Part shown: one piece after another, positions 1-11,490 of the stretch
Layout of the letters: every line of letters starts with the position of its first letter
How positions within the stretch are numbered: the first letter of the stretch is position 1
NCBI GenBank assembly: GCA_018873245.2
Contig: JAEMBT020000005.1
Coordinates: 6,992,001 to 7,056,000 of the forward strand
DNA length: 64,000 bases
Source of the DNA: Archegozetes longisetosus
Lineage: Eukaryota > Arthropoda > Arachnida > Sarcoptiformes > Trhypochthoniidae
Direction of reading: 5' to 3'
The notes under the pieces: generated by a model
What the model saw: the letters and a program-made list of their open reading frames with translations, nothing else
Told to the model about the DNA's origin: nothing
Databases searched by the model: none
Position numbers and translations under genes: made by a program

Positions 1-499
1 CCAAAATCAATGTGACAAATAAAACGAATTCAATCTAATTGCAAATCAAAAATAACAAATACTAATTATGTAAAGTATTTATAAAACATGGCTAACTTTA
101 ATCTCAATAAGTACTTAAAAATCACATTAATGAAAATCAGTTATTGATTTTTCGATGTGTACTTAGCACATAATGCTATTGGATGACTTGGCAATAGTAA
201 ACTATAACCACTCATATTTTGAGGCAAAATCTTAGTTCATTTAGAAAACTGTTTCGTAATATAAATCTGAAAATATTTATATTTCGAAGCGTACTTTAGA
301 TAATTAATCCAAGAGAAATAAAACTTTAACATATAAATGGGAATTGTTGATGGCCGCTCTGAACTCATAATTTATAATAGAAAGTGTTTCAATATCTAAT
401 AAAAGTATTGAATAAACTAATGTGCTCATATTTTTAATAATATATTCTAGAAATAATTTCTATCACATTTATGATGTGTTATTATTATCGGTAATTGTA
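1..499 (+). promoter_or_regulatory. 5' flank of receptor gene 1, part of the repeated array unit
   Basis: This stretch has no open frame of note. It is the upstream part of the repeated receptor unit and matches 63455-63969 almost base for base apart from one 16-base gap. Less exact relatives lie before every other receptor gene. It should hold the promoter, but no individual element can be assigned by eye. Confidence 0.6.
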
Positions 500-529
500 A
501 TGTTGTTTACTTCCATTTCGCATTCATGA
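500..529 (+). promoter_or_regulatory. Conserved 9-codon upstream ORF before receptor gene 1
   Basis: ATG at 500 opens a frame reading MLFTSISHS and then TGA at 527-529. It ends 47 bases before the receptor start at 577. The same mini-frame at the same spacing precedes receptors 2, 3 and 4 and the copy at the window end. Translation is not demonstrated; the block could instead be a conserved 5' UTR or promoter segment. Confidence 0.45.
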
Positions 530-576
530 AAGCGCTGTCTTTGGATTAGTAAAGGAATCTGAGAAATCAACAAAAA

Positions 577-1638
577 ATGTATTACGGATTAATAAAATAT
601 TTATTCATATTTTATGGAATACATGATTATAAGGATTGGAAAAGAAAAACATTAATTTATTGTATTAGATTGATAAGCATGATCTGGAGAATAAGCCACT
701 TTTGCTCAGTTATTAGTTTTATTATTACGGATTCACTGAGAATGCATTACTCTTTGGCGATACTTATTAGAAGTTTTACAGTTATAATAACATATTTAAC
801 TGTTTTCGTCAAAAGACATCATATTATGACTCTTCTCAACAAAATCGATCACCAGATCGACAGACAAATAGCAGTTAAATTAAGAAAATTTTCTAATTAT
901 TTATTTGTAATTTGGATAGTACTGATAGTATTAAATCCGATTGTAGAAGGCGGAATTCGCGCATACACGTTTAGCGTAAACGAGATTTTTGAGTCCTCCT
1001 TCGGATATTTAATCTTAAACGAGGTCTTATTATCGTTTTACAGTTTTGGATGGCTTTTGACAACAGTTGGAATATATGTTTATGTGGTTTTTAGTTTATA
1101 TCAACTCGAAAAACAATTTTGCGATAGAATATTAAATACAAAACTTATCACATCTATTCATTTGAAAGGTTATCGTAAAGAATATCTTAATTTAGAAAAA
1201 CTTAAAGAATCACTGAATGAAAAGTTGGGTATTTTACCTCTACTGTGGTTTGCAGAACTATTTTCATCGACTTGTTTTCGTATTACTCAAATCTCTATGA
1301 AACAGAAAGAACTTTTCATTTCAAATGTTAATCATTTAATATATTATTTTTACGAATACTTCATCCTTATAACAGTTATAACTATTGTCTTGTTATGTCT
1401 ATCGAAAATTGATATATTTCAACAAAACAAAAATCATTTGATTGCATTTATTAATGAAAGACTTGAAAATTCAGAGAAGACATCGATTGAACTTATGTTA
1501 TTTAACCAAACTATCGGTATTGGTAATGAAAATTATGGTTTGACAGCTTGGAATGTATTTCGATTGAACCGTAGAGTTATATTCACATTTTCAGCCACAG
1601 TCATTCCATTTACAGTGATGTTTATTCAATTAACTTAA
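577..1638 (+). CDS. Gustatory-receptor-like 7TM chemoreceptor 1
   Basis: Single-exon gene of 353 codons. The start is the first ATG of the sequence MYYGLIKY, shared by all copies. Hydrophobic segments fall near residues 28-50, 59-78, 108-121, 146-175, 215-235, 252-276 and 333-352, giving seven predicted helices as in arthropod gustatory receptors. The last helix carries the block TVIPFTVMFIQL after GLTAWNVFRLNRR, which resembles the family's C-terminal TY...QF signature without its exact residues. The likely role is a ligand-gated cation channel in sensory neurons; the ligand is unknown. A 134-base stretch (1078-1211) is identical to receptor 2. It ends QLT where most copies end with a further Q. 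Family placement rests on topology and motif, not on a search. Confidence 0.8.
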   Translation: MYYGLIKYLFIFYGIHDYKDWKRKTLIYCIRLISMIWRISHFCSVISFIITDSLRMHYSLAILIRSFTVIITYLTVFVKRHHIMTLLNKIDHQIDRQIAVKLRKFSNYLFVIWIVLIVLNPIVEGGIRAYTFSVNEIFESSFGYLILNEVLLSFYSFGWLLTTVGIYVYVVFSLYQLEKQFCDRILNTKLITSIHLKGYRKEYLNLEKLKESLNEKLGILPLLWFAELFSSTCFRITQISMKQKELFISNVNHLIYYFYEYFILITVITIVLLCLSKIDIFQQNKNHLIAFINERLENSEKTSIELMLFNQTIGIGNENYGLTAWNVFRLNRRVIFTFSATVIPFTVMFIQLT

Positions 1639-2860
1639 TAGTTCTGTTTTGAAATTCTGATAATGGTGATCAGTGGCCTGTACAGAAAATTTCGAGTGGG
1701 AAAACACAAAGTTCGAAATTGAGAGCTTGAGTGCAAATCCCATTTTCTTCAGATAAAATATGGATAAAACTTTTAATTCTTAGCAAATAGGACTTTAAAC
1801 CACGAATTGAAATACGTTTAATGTGGGGATAAAAGAACTTATTTATTGATTAGTTTCTATTTCTTTATTACAACTTTTAGAGTGAGATAAGAAAAATAAA
1901 TTTATCTAGTGACACAAAACTTTTAGTCATTTGGGACAAAACTAAATGTATTATATATTTATTTTCTTATTTATTCAAATTTTAATAAATAAAACTATCT
2001 ATAAATTTGAATTCTGCTAATTATATTAACGTTATCTGTAAATGCATGTCAAATTTTTCTATCAACAAAGTTTCTTATGCGCAAAATTGTAAAAAATAAA
2101 TAAATAAATGTTTTATGTTAAAAGATATTTCAAAGAGTAAGAAGCTTTTTCATAGATTATTGTTATACTAAAAATGATAATTTCTTATCTTCTTTAACTA
2201 AAGGGTTTTAAATTGATTTTTTATTTCTTTCAAACAATCATACGTTCAATCTCTAAAACTTTATACAAAGTCTGAGGCGAGGACTGCTAAGATAGTTCTT
2301 CGAAAGCTTTATTCATATATATAAGGGACCCGAAAAGAAACCGGCGATTTATTAACATTATATTTCTATTAAATCGCCAGTTTCTTTTCGGGGTCCTTAT
2401 ACTTTTCTTATTAAAACTTATTCTGTAATAGTTTGAACTTCGATTTTAATTTACTTTTACTATATTTTGAATATATTATTAAAACTAGTTAACAGAATTC
2501 TATATTGTAAAAACAAAAATTTGAGGATCAAATAAACTTCAGATTTGTAGTGGTAGTATTTGTTCACTCTCGGTCTCTACTTGTTTCATTACTGTTAACT
2601 TACCGGCATTCTTCTAAGTTTTATAAGCGAGTTTCAACTCTTATCAAACAAAACAATGTGAATATTGAGATAATGCTTTCAAACATAAAATGGAAAAGTA
2701 AGTTAAAGCTTATTATCAAGTTTTCATAATATAAAAACTTATTTCGTTATAAAGGAATGACATTTTTCAAACGAAAGCTGTTTAATAACTTTCCGCAGTT
2801 TTATCTTGTAGTATTAATCAAGAGTGAAACACAGACCAACCAAAACATATAAATTAACGA
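1639..2860. other. Spacer after receptor 1, mostly without features
   Basis: No gene is visible. The first part is the receptor 3' flank, recognisable after several other copies by wording like 'aaaatttcgagtgg'. A small perfect hairpin lies at 2320-2401. From about 2530 the sequence becomes the conserved block found before every GMC leader in the array (compare 12820, 40960, 55600 and 58960). Confidence 0.5.
2320..2401. repeat. 82-bp hairpin, miniature inverted-repeat element
   Basis: The ends TATAAGGGACC and GGTCCTTATA start inverted arms of about 32 bases around an 18-base loop. The stem is nearly perfect and richer in G+C than its surroundings. A mini-transposon with TA ends is the simplest reading; a small-RNA precursor cannot be excluded from sequence alone. 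Confidence 0.6.
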
Positions 2861-3073
2861 ATGGGAAGCTTTAGACCGCCAGGAGTTCTTATTCTAAATA
2901 TACTTAACATAACTCCAAATCTATGTGTTTTAACACATTTACTCATACATTATTTTGCGTTCACTCAGAATCAAAATAGTCGTATTGAGATGCATTCAAT
3001 GGATTTAAACGAAACTAAATCCATTTCAAGGAGAACACTAATTCGATTGAATATAACTGTTCAATTAGCTTAA
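2861..3073 (+). other. Leader ORF A upstream of GMC copy A (unknown)
   Basis: An ATG frame of 70 codons begins MGSFRPPGVLILN and ends TAA just before the GMC start. A homologous frame occurs at 59272-59457, and broken versions at 13102, 41273, 53325 and 56685. Changes between A and G are often conservative, which hints at former coding. It matches no family I recognise and could equally be a conserved 5' UTR. A hydrophobic patch covers roughly residues 8-33. Confidence 0.35.
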
Positions 3074-3074
3074 A

Positions 3075-5551
3075 ATGAATCAAATTGCGTTCATCGTCAG
3101 ATTGATTTTTCGAATCTGTTGGATTTAAGAAATGCCTGGCCTTTTGCTCCATTAGTTCCTGCTATAATACTTTATGTGATTCAAAGTCAATCAAATCATG
3201 AATCATTGGCTCAAAGAAATGTTTGGAACAGGGAGTATGATTATGTAATAATAGGTTCAGGTTCTGGAGGTTCGGTTATGGCCGCACGTCTATCAAAAGA
3301 CCTGACGGATATTTTACTTATACTAGAGGCCGGCTTGTTAGAGAATATTGTATCTGATATACCACTTATGGCTTTATTAACACAACAAACTCATATGGAT
3401 TAGTCTTTTCTGACTAAACCATTAAATGAGTCTTTTTGAACTAAAGAGATCGCAGGAACGTATGGCCAAGAGGTAAATCTACCAATAGATTTTCTGTTGT
3501 AAATATTTTGCTCCATGTCTATGAAAATTCTAAAGGTTATGACCGATCGATCAAAGAAAAAGCTATAGCTTGGTCGTGAGCTGAAGTTTTCCCCTTCTTT
3601 ATCAAAATCGCGTTCGGCATATGTGGCTACTAGTTATTATGTAGTTTGAGGCTCTCTAGTTATTTCATCAACACCTGTTCGGAAAGTAGTTTCATAAGCA
3701 TTTCATGATTCTGGACCTTATTTGGGTTATCCGAGCCGGGATTTCAATGGTTTGATTCAATAAACCTTTGCAATACCACAAACAACTATAAAAGATGAAG
3801 AATGGTGTCCTATGGCTAAGACCTAATTGGGACCAGTAGCTCGAAGATTAAATTTGCATATTTTGGGCAAATGTTTTATTGTTAAAATTCTATTCAATGA
3901 AAAAACGAGCGATTGGTGTAGAATTTGATTGAATGCTTATGATATATGTGATTAAAACAAGAAATGAAATAATACTTTCAGCTGGAGCTATCAATTCACC
4001 AAAAATACTAATATCATTTAATTTAATATCCTGTATAATTTTAAAATTAATGCTAAAATACCATATGAATTACAAGCTGAATTATTATTTTGGGTCACAT
4101 GATTCTATTGCTGCTATCAAGATTAGGTTAGATCTTTTAGAAATTTATTGATTCAGTTATGAATATACCATAGAATAGCTTTACCTTCATATAAAACCTA
4201 ATATATATTAATACTTATAGCTAATATATCTATATGAATGAACTGCAGTCAAAACTTGACTAACAGCGGATTCTTGAAATCTATTGGTGGATATACCAGT
4301 TTAAATCGGTTGAAACTCCAAGATAAATTTATTTTAAAAACCAAAATCGGCAAATTAGCTGCCACTGGGACTATGATCATAATTAGATTAACAATTAATT
4401 AGTTAATTAATTATGACGCAATGCAAACTTTTTTTATAAGCTTGAAGCAGAGTGAACATGTGCGTTATTAAAATAGAGTTCCGTACGGATTTGCAAGCTT
4501 TTGTTGGAAGATAAAAATTAAATTATACAAATTGGGTTTTGTCTCGTTTCGTCTGCTTAGGTAAATTAGTTTAGGAAGGGCTTGTTAGTTTATATTTTTA
4601 TTTACTATATTTTTTAGATATTACTACAATCTTCATTTTATTGACTTATTATGAATTAAAATATTGCATTGTTAATTAAAATGACATATCGCTTGATTCC
4701 TTTAACTTTATTATAATGGCATATTATTATTGTGTCATACTAGAAATGCGACGAGCTAATTGCTAAAAACTTTTATGTATCGGGCGTTCGCTATAAAATG
4801 AATTGCAAGAACATTCTAGAGCTTCTTTGCTTTAGTCATTTTAATAAATAAATTATGAATAAGAATATGAATGATTGAGACTCTATTTCAAACTTTTTAT
4901 AATTAATAATCCTCGATAAGGGATATGATTAACAAAAGTAATGTTTGGTTATGGTAAGATCACTTGTATTATTAGTAAATGTTTAACTCCCCGAAATAAT
5001 CTCCTTATTTAACTATAATTTATGTAAAATTACTTATAAGAGACACAATGGATGAAAGTGATTATTAAGCTTTGTGAACTTAGCTTATAAGTGAATACAG
5101 ATATAAAGTTCTTAAGTATATTCTTGCTGACTTACTTAACTATAAATGAGATATTTCATTTTATAGTGAATACCCGATATCTCACATAAACTTCTGATTT
5201 TTGATACTAACTAAAGATATATAATATTATACACTATTCTTCCAGTCTGTTACACCCATATGAAGTTTATATACTTTCCAAGAAGGTACTATATGGAGCT
5301 TTTTCTAAGTAATCTTTTAGAAGTATTTACGTTCGTTACAACTAAATACGCAAACCTGATAGAAGATTGGCCTGACATTAAATTTGTTATGATTCCAGGT
5401 ATTGATAAACCTGTCAAACTATTTATTATCATTACTTGTGTTTAGACTTAAATAAGTTTCTAAAAGACTTAGGGTAGTGGACGCTTCAATTATGCCAACT
5501 ATTGTTTCGAGTAATACAAACGCTCCAACAGCTATGATTACAGAAAAATCC
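3075..5551 (+). pseudogene. GMC oxidoreductase pseudogene A (glucose-dehydrogenase-like)
   Basis: Members of this family are FAD flavoenzymes that oxidise alcohols or sugars. The start is ATG 3075 by comparison with copies B and D; a T-run one base shorter near 3106 shifts the frame. The Rossmann FAD motif is clear at about 3240-3290 ([19 protein letters not shown]), followed by LILEAG and SDIPLMALL. Stops follow at 3401 and later. A middle segment, YVIKTRNEIILSAGAINSPK, is readable at 3943-4002. The C-terminal part reappears as TTKYANLIEDWPDIKF (about 5338-5385) and VVDASIMPTIVSSNTNAP (about 5474-5527), the conserved GMC C-domain end. About 1 kb between them holds unrelated repeat DNA. Clearly non-functional. 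Confidence 0.85.
4261..4510. repeat. Repeat segment inside GMC copy A, inverted relative to 61340-61588
   Basis: The reverse complement of 61340-61588 matches this stretch, including the wording around 'attggtgga', 'gccactg' and 'gtgaacatgtg'. It interrupts the GMC reading, so it is probably a transposon arm inserted after the GMC copy decayed. Confidence 0.5.
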
Positions 5552-5817
5552 CAGGTAATATGAAAGGTAGAAGACTTGAACCATTTTTACCACCGGTGAC
5601 TCAGTCAGTGATTGATAGATGACCACAATCATACTACGAACTATTTGGTAAAAATTATTTATAACATTAGTTAAAGTTTTTTGTAATGTATTTATATACT
5701 ATTTTATAAATATTATTGACTGTGAAATAATTTGATCTAAAAACAGACTCTCTTTAATAATAAAATTATTTTTAAAAATTTGAACAGTTGCTAATTTAAA
5801 AGATCTTAAGAAATCTT

Positions 5818-6190
5818 AAAATGCATTGCTAGTAATTTTGATAAAATGTGTGTCGATTTATAAACCATAGCAATAAGTAAAGTGACAAAATTTTAATATC
5901 TTTAACAGAAAGTTTTATGAGTTTTTATTACGTTTTATTTAGATTTTATTGATTTTTACGTCTAATTGAATAAGATATTAATGAAATAAACTGTCCAGTA
6001 GACAGTATTAAAGTTAGAAGATATTTATATGATTACATACAAATTTTAGGTTAAGTTTTCAAACTTTCTGGAACCCGATCCACTTTTACATGACTGATCT
6101 GGTGAATCCCATAAAAGCAAGTGTTAAATTTTCTAACTTGGCGGCCCACTAGTGAACCGTTAAAGGCAGTTTAAAAATCTTTGGTATATA
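5818..6190. repeat. Spacer repeat R1 (copy in unit 1)
   Basis: This non-coding block is shared with 46281-46650 and, in part, with 19232-19290 and 61683-61849. It includes the stretch around 'cccactagtgaaccgt' and ends 'tctttggtata'. It marks a common duplicated spacer after the GMC remnants. A Tc1 element splits it at 6191. Confidence 0.6.
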
Positions 6191-7733
6191 TAGTAATAGA
6201 CAAAAGTTTAGAACATCAAGATTTATTCTGTTATTTCTAGTTTAGGTATAATGAAATATAATCTTAACAAAAATAATCAGTTAGGCTTGTGGTCTCTACA
6301 ATTTAAATTTATTTTTCCTCATATCAATTAACCGTTTTGCGAAATAACTACATAACATAAAAAGTCGTTTAGCCAAAAGTATAGAACCTAATTGCACTTT
6401 GTATGATAAGATGAATTTTAATAGTTGATTGATGATCCGTTTTTTCGAATAACTTCAAACATGCGATCCTTCATGGATTTCACCAGATTTTTCAAAATTT
6501 CGGGATCAATTTCTTCCCAAGATTTTGAAATTTGGGCTTTCAATTTTTCAATAAATGAAAATTGGCGCCAATCTCGGGAAACACTTCTGGCCAAGATGCC
6601 CCAGAGGTTTTCAATGTGGTTAAGGCATGGACTCCGGGATGGCCAATCCATTATCTTAATCCCATTATTCTGAAGCCACTCTTTGGTGGACTTTGAAGAG
6701 TGAATGGACGCGTTATCTTGCTGGAATAACCAGTTAGGTGCACAAATAACGGGTCCATATGGAACCAAATTCACTGACAACATTTCCTGGTACTTAGTAG
6801 AATTTTGGGCACCAATACAAAATACAATTTCAGTTTTTCCGCGAGAACCAAATCCAGCCCAAACAAAAACAGAGCCACCGCCTTGGGCTCGACTGAAAAA
6901 AGTCTGCGGCTCCTTGCGTAAATCGTGCCAATAGTATCTCCAGCCACCAGGTCCATCTAGATTGAATTTTTTTTCATCACTAAACAAGACCTGATCCCAT
7001 TCCTTATCCCAAGTCATGTGTTCTCTGGCCCAACGCAAACGAGCATCCTTATGCTCTTGCTTCAATAGTAGTTTCTTCTTCATTTTTGAATACTCAAAAT
7101 GTGGACTTTCACTAATCCGCCGAGAAATCGTTCTCTTGGATGCTGATGAATTTATTTTCGCTTTTATTTGACCGGCGGACATAGTTTGAGTTGAGGCTAA
7201 CCTCAAAATCAATCTCTGATCCCTCGGACTTAAAATTTTCGCTCGTCCTGATGTCTTTTTCGCCCGAAAATTTTCTTTTTTTTAATTAACTTAGTCACAC
7301 CTAATCGTGACCTTCCTATTTGGTCTACGATTTGTTGATGTGTCTTTCCTTCAGCTAACAGTGACCAAACTTTGATCACTTCCTTTTCTGTGAATTCTGA
7401 ATTTCTAGGCATAATGTAGTCTTAGTATGAAATTGACAACAACAACAAAACATTTGAATTATGAGATCAGTGTTATTGGGGGCAAAAGTAATTACGATCG
7501 CATTAATGAGTTAAAAGTTATGACAAAAACGAACAATGTTCTATACTTTTGGCTAACTCAATATTTTAAAGTCCCCGGATGTATCACAAACCTCTTACCT
7601 ATATTTTTAGAACTTAACATAATGTCTGTAGTCCATAGTCTAAAGTTAAAATTATGATTACCCTTTAATTTCATCGACAAAAATTAAATGTAACAGAATA
7701 AAACATGATGTTCTAAACTTTTGTCTATTACTG
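6191..7733. mobile_element. Tc1-like DNA transposon, TA-flanked
   Basis: Inverted ends of about 28 bases sharing 'agtaatagacaaaagtttag' lie at both edges, with TA at 6189-6190 and 7734-7735. The length, about 1.54 kb, is typical of Tc1. Its transposase lies on the - strand. It interrupts repeat R1, whose empty form can be read at 46640. Confidence 0.9.
6418..7412 (-). pseudogene. Tc1-like transposase, one frameshift
   Basis: Cut-and-paste transposase read leftwards from the ATG at 7412. The first 60 codons hold the helix-turn-helix end (MPRNSEFTEKEV). The frame shifts in an A-rich homopolymer near 7270 and continues to the stop at 6418. The catalytic DD34E triad is visible: D in LFSDEKKF, D in FQQDNASIH and E in HIENLWG, with 34 residues between the last two. 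The usual SPDLNP is SPCLNH. Apart from the one shift the frame is long and clean, so the element is young. Confidence 0.85.
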
Positions 7734-7918
7734 TATTGTAATAACTTACGTTATACTAAATAGTCCTTTGCATTAATATAAGGCAAGTCTAATAATCTAG
7801 GGTTACACTTTTGTACTGTTTCGCGAGACAGCGATTTCAATACTGAAGCTTCTGGAATTTAAGTCTTAGACATTCTATTTTCGAATTCTAAACTTATTTG
7901 ATTAATACTTTCGTTATT

Positions 7919-8680
7919 TTACTCATGAGTCGAAAAGAAAACGAAGCTTATTCCAAAAGAATTGTGAAATTCTATAAAATCAATGACGGATTGAGTAATT
8001 ATGTCGCAAAGAAGATCATTTGTCGGCTTTTTATGGCCTAAGGAACTCACAGATAGATAATAGTAAGAACTATAACCCGTTTTAATGAAAGAGAAAGTAC
8101 TGAATATTTGAAAAAGGAGTAGCAGAAAACCAATCCGATCTACGGAATTGGTTCGTAAAATCATACAAAAGATCCAGAGATCTCTGTTAAAGAAGGAGCC
8201 AAAAAGGCAGCAATGCCATCATCGACATATCAATTCATAAAAATGCAAGTTAGAAATTAATGGATATGTGAAAGAATTGGTTCATAATTATAGTGACAAT
8301 AAAAACAAGAGCTAAAATTGCTTTTTATAAATTTTACCGCCATCAGGAGGCAGGAAAATTATAATTATGAACGATGAAACGTATGTTCATTTGGATCTAA
8401 AACAATCCTTAGTAGAAAATACTATCACTCCAAAGGTAAAATAGGAGTGGCAGATAATGTTAACTCGTGACGGCATGGTAAACAAACCTTGCATTTCTGA
8501 TTGAACTAATAATAGTGATATTTATCTAAATGAATGTCTGATTAAAATATAAAACATGAATAAGGTAAACGAAAAGTTGGACAAAAAAGTCCAAAGTTTG
8601 GTTGGTTTTAGGCGTATATGAAAAATTTTAGTCGTTAAAGCTGTTCAAGAAGTCACAAAAATAAAATTAATAGATTAAGA
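7919..8680 (+). pseudogene. Degenerate Tc1/mariner-superfamily transposase
   Basis: Readable only piecewise in shifting frames. The start resembles a DNA-binding region (SRKENEAYSKRIVKFY near 7926). The motif MNDETYVHLD at about 8367-8396 matches the DETYV region of an IS630-like transposase subgroup. Further pieces such as SDIYLNECLIKI follow. Many stops; no clear terminal repeats were found. Confidence 0.5.
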
Positions 8681-8786
8681 CTAAAATTGCGTAAAAGTGA
8701 CTACGGTGATATATTTGCCCCATTCAATTTAATAAAATAATTTCTTGATATATGTTTGATAACCATATAATTTTCTGTATTTATTA

Positions 8787-10129
8787 GAAGGGATCAAAAG
8801 TAATGGGACTATCTTATCTCGTCCTTGATGAAAGTCCTAAACATGTTTATGCTATAATATTGCGCAGAGTAAAAGAAAGTGTACGATGTAGTTGCTTGCT
8901 TTTCTCGTGCTTATAAGTGCGATTTCTGTATATGGTCCAAAAGTGGACCAATTTCGAGAAAGTATTACAAACCAAGAACAGCGCGCATTTATTAAGTGCC
9001 ATGTGCTATTGCGTACTCCTGTAGTTGAAGTTCATAGAATGCTAGATAAAATAGCTCGCAACCGAGCATTAAGCAAAACACACGTATATATAGACTATAC
9101 AATGAATTTAAGGATGGAAGCCGCCTGAGCAGCGAGGAAGACCCATGCTCAGGAAGATCTCGCACTGCGACTGATACAACATACGAAGAAAAACTTAGGG
9201 AGCTTTTAAATGAGGGCGAATGCTGGAGGACCGAAGATTTGGCCCAGACATTAGGTATTGGTACTGCAAGTACCAAAAGGCTTTTGAAGGAGGTAGGGGT
9301 GAAGAAAGTTGCCTCGAGATGAGTACCATACGAATTGAAACCAGAACAATAGCAGTTGCGCGTGACTATTTCTGCAGAGCATCTTGAAAGATATCATAGT
9401 AACTCCGACATGTTGGAAAGAATTATAGCAATTGATGAAACTTGGCTAAAAAGCTATGACACAAAGGACGCTAAAAGCTCAAAGCAATGGGTTCTATCAA
9501 GTCAAAAACCGTATGTTTTTTAAGTTGATATTTTCGAAATTTTTAAATTGTGCCAGCGGCTTTGTTCTTTGTCGAAGGCCGACCAAAGTCAGAGCAACAA
9601 TGAGTGACTAGAAGGTAATGATCGTAGCGTTTCATGAAAATCGGATTATTGGTTCCCGAATTTTACCACAAAATGTAAATATCAATTTTGAAGCTTATCT
9701 TAATTTTTTGTCAGAAGTATTGCACCCAGCGATAAGAGAACACCGTATTAAGAGACCTCTCATCCTGCATGACAATGCTAGGCCACATAAACATGAAGTT
9801 CAAAGATTCTTCAAACGACATCGGTGGGAGGAGTTGAAACACCCCCTATAGTCCAGATTTAAATCCCTGCGATTATGATGTTATTGCTAGAATAAAGAGG
9901 CCTAATAAAGCAATGAGATTTGCCGATGAGAACGAACTCCACGCTGCTTATAATAGAGTTATTGAAGAAATAAATCGAAACAATGGGGCTACAGGAGTAA
10001 GATACCTCCCACAGCGGTGGGCCATGGGCACCCAGACGGGGGAGAATACATTGTATAATCATATTATAATATAATAAATATCTTTTAAAGTCCACGAGTT
10101 CTAATAGTCCCATTACTCTTGATCCCATC
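8787..10129. mobile_element. mariner-type transposon, TA-flanked
   Basis: The left end GAAGGGATCAAAAGTAATGG and an inverted right end (GATGGGATCAAGAGTAATGG as reverse complement) delimit 1343 bp, with TA at 8785-8786 and 10130-10131. Length and transposase agree with mariner. Confidence 0.9.
8892..10080 (+). pseudogene. mariner transposase pseudogene
   Basis: Frames together cover a nearly full mariner transposase. The N-terminal DNA-binding part lies around 8964-9300 (NQEQRAFIK, then EEKLRELLNEGECWRTEDLA). The catalytic part follows: IAIDETW (about 9427), ILHDNARPH (about 9763) and SPDLNPCDYD (about 9851). Breaks include a frame change near 9125, stops in VASR*VPYE and EQ*QLRV, and a one-base loss in the C-run near 9845. 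Inactive. Confidence 0.8.
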
Positions 10130-10249
10130 TAATATATTAAAACTACTTTAAATTTGATATAAGTCTAGAGGTAATCCTAGATATTAGACGTGCCTTATTA
10201 TCTACTATTCATATAAAAGGCTAATATTTACAATAATAATAGTTTACTA

Positions 10250-11413
10250 ATATTTTTTCATATTAATAATCAATCAATTTAAATAAAAAATTTTAGAAAA
10301 TTTGGTGGTATGTAAATTAAAATGAAGACACGGAATCTATTTATAACTTTGAAGTTAATTATTGATTACTACATCTATTAATAAAAATGCAAATCACGTC
10401 CACTGTTTAAGAGAATACAACAAAATTAATGACATAAATAAAATCAAATCAATAAAATTACAAATCAAAATTTGTCACGATTAGAAATAACAAATACCAA
10501 TTATGCAAAATGTTGATTAAAGATTGCAGACTTTAATCTCAATAAGTACTTGTGAATCACATTAGATTGATCAATTCAATTATTGACTTTTCGATATTTT
10601 CTTAGCACATGCAGTCACTGAATGATTTCATAATAATATAAATCAATAGTCTCTACATTTGTGATAAAAAAGTATTTAAGAAACTTTCTTGAGAAGTAAT
10701 TTAGAAATTTCTACAGACTTTCTCAAGTTATAGTTTTTATTCAAAATCAAGAAATTTTCTTTATATGAACAACGTATTAAAAATATAAGAATCTCTCATA
10801 GTATAATATGAATTTCCCAAAGAAGTTACAGTTCATTAAGAATAGTAACTACTAATTATCACAATAATATTCAGTTTACAAATCAAAATTCTGTGCCTTA
10901 CGATATATTGCAATATAGTTTATTTTTGAAGGGATTTCATTTTTAAAAACATTTAAATGTGATCTTATTAAGACATAAAAGTAGCAATTAAAAAAATTTT
11001 ACTTTTTCATTTGAGTTTCATTATTTTAAGTGTAATAAAATTTCTAAACAGTAGAAATATTTGTAGATACTCTATAAAATTTTTCTCAACAAAAGATATT
11101 TATTAGAAATTTTCCAGCACTAATAACTGCTCATAATTTCAGGCGAAATATTAAATAATTCACAAAAGATACTTTGTGTTATATGCCTGAAAAAAATTTC
11201 TATTTCGAAGAGTACTTTAAATAATTAATTTGAAAGAAATATATTCTGAACACTTAAGTGAGATTTGTTGATAATCTTTTTGAACTTTAAATTTAGGCAA
11301 TTGTTATAACAACTTATAAATACAATAAGCCATCTAATAGGCTCATATTTTTAATATATTTTTAAAATGATTTCTATCGTAATTATGATGTATTGTTATT
11401 ATCAATATTTGTA
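10250..11413 (+). promoter_or_regulatory. 5' flank of receptor gene 2
   Basis: No gene. This block is about 94-95% identical by eye to 29505-30638 before receptor 3, with matching small indels, and more distantly matches the other 5' flanks. Promoter elements cannot be pinned down. Confidence 0.6.
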
Positions 11414-11443
11414 ATGTTGTTTACTTCCATTACTTATTCATGA
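11414..11443 (+). promoter_or_regulatory. Conserved 9-codon upstream ORF before receptor gene 2
   Basis: The frame MLFTSITYS followed by TGA ends 47 bases before the receptor ATG, as in receptor 1. Two residues differ from the receptor 1 version while length and stop are kept. Confidence 0.45.
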
Positions 11444-11490
11444 AAGAAATGTTTTTAAATTAGTTAAAAAATCTGAGAAATCAACGAACG

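Noticed and set aside
6425-6934. Two + strand frames opposite the Tc1 transposase
   Set aside because: Antisense shadows; composition mirrors the transposase and no motif is present.
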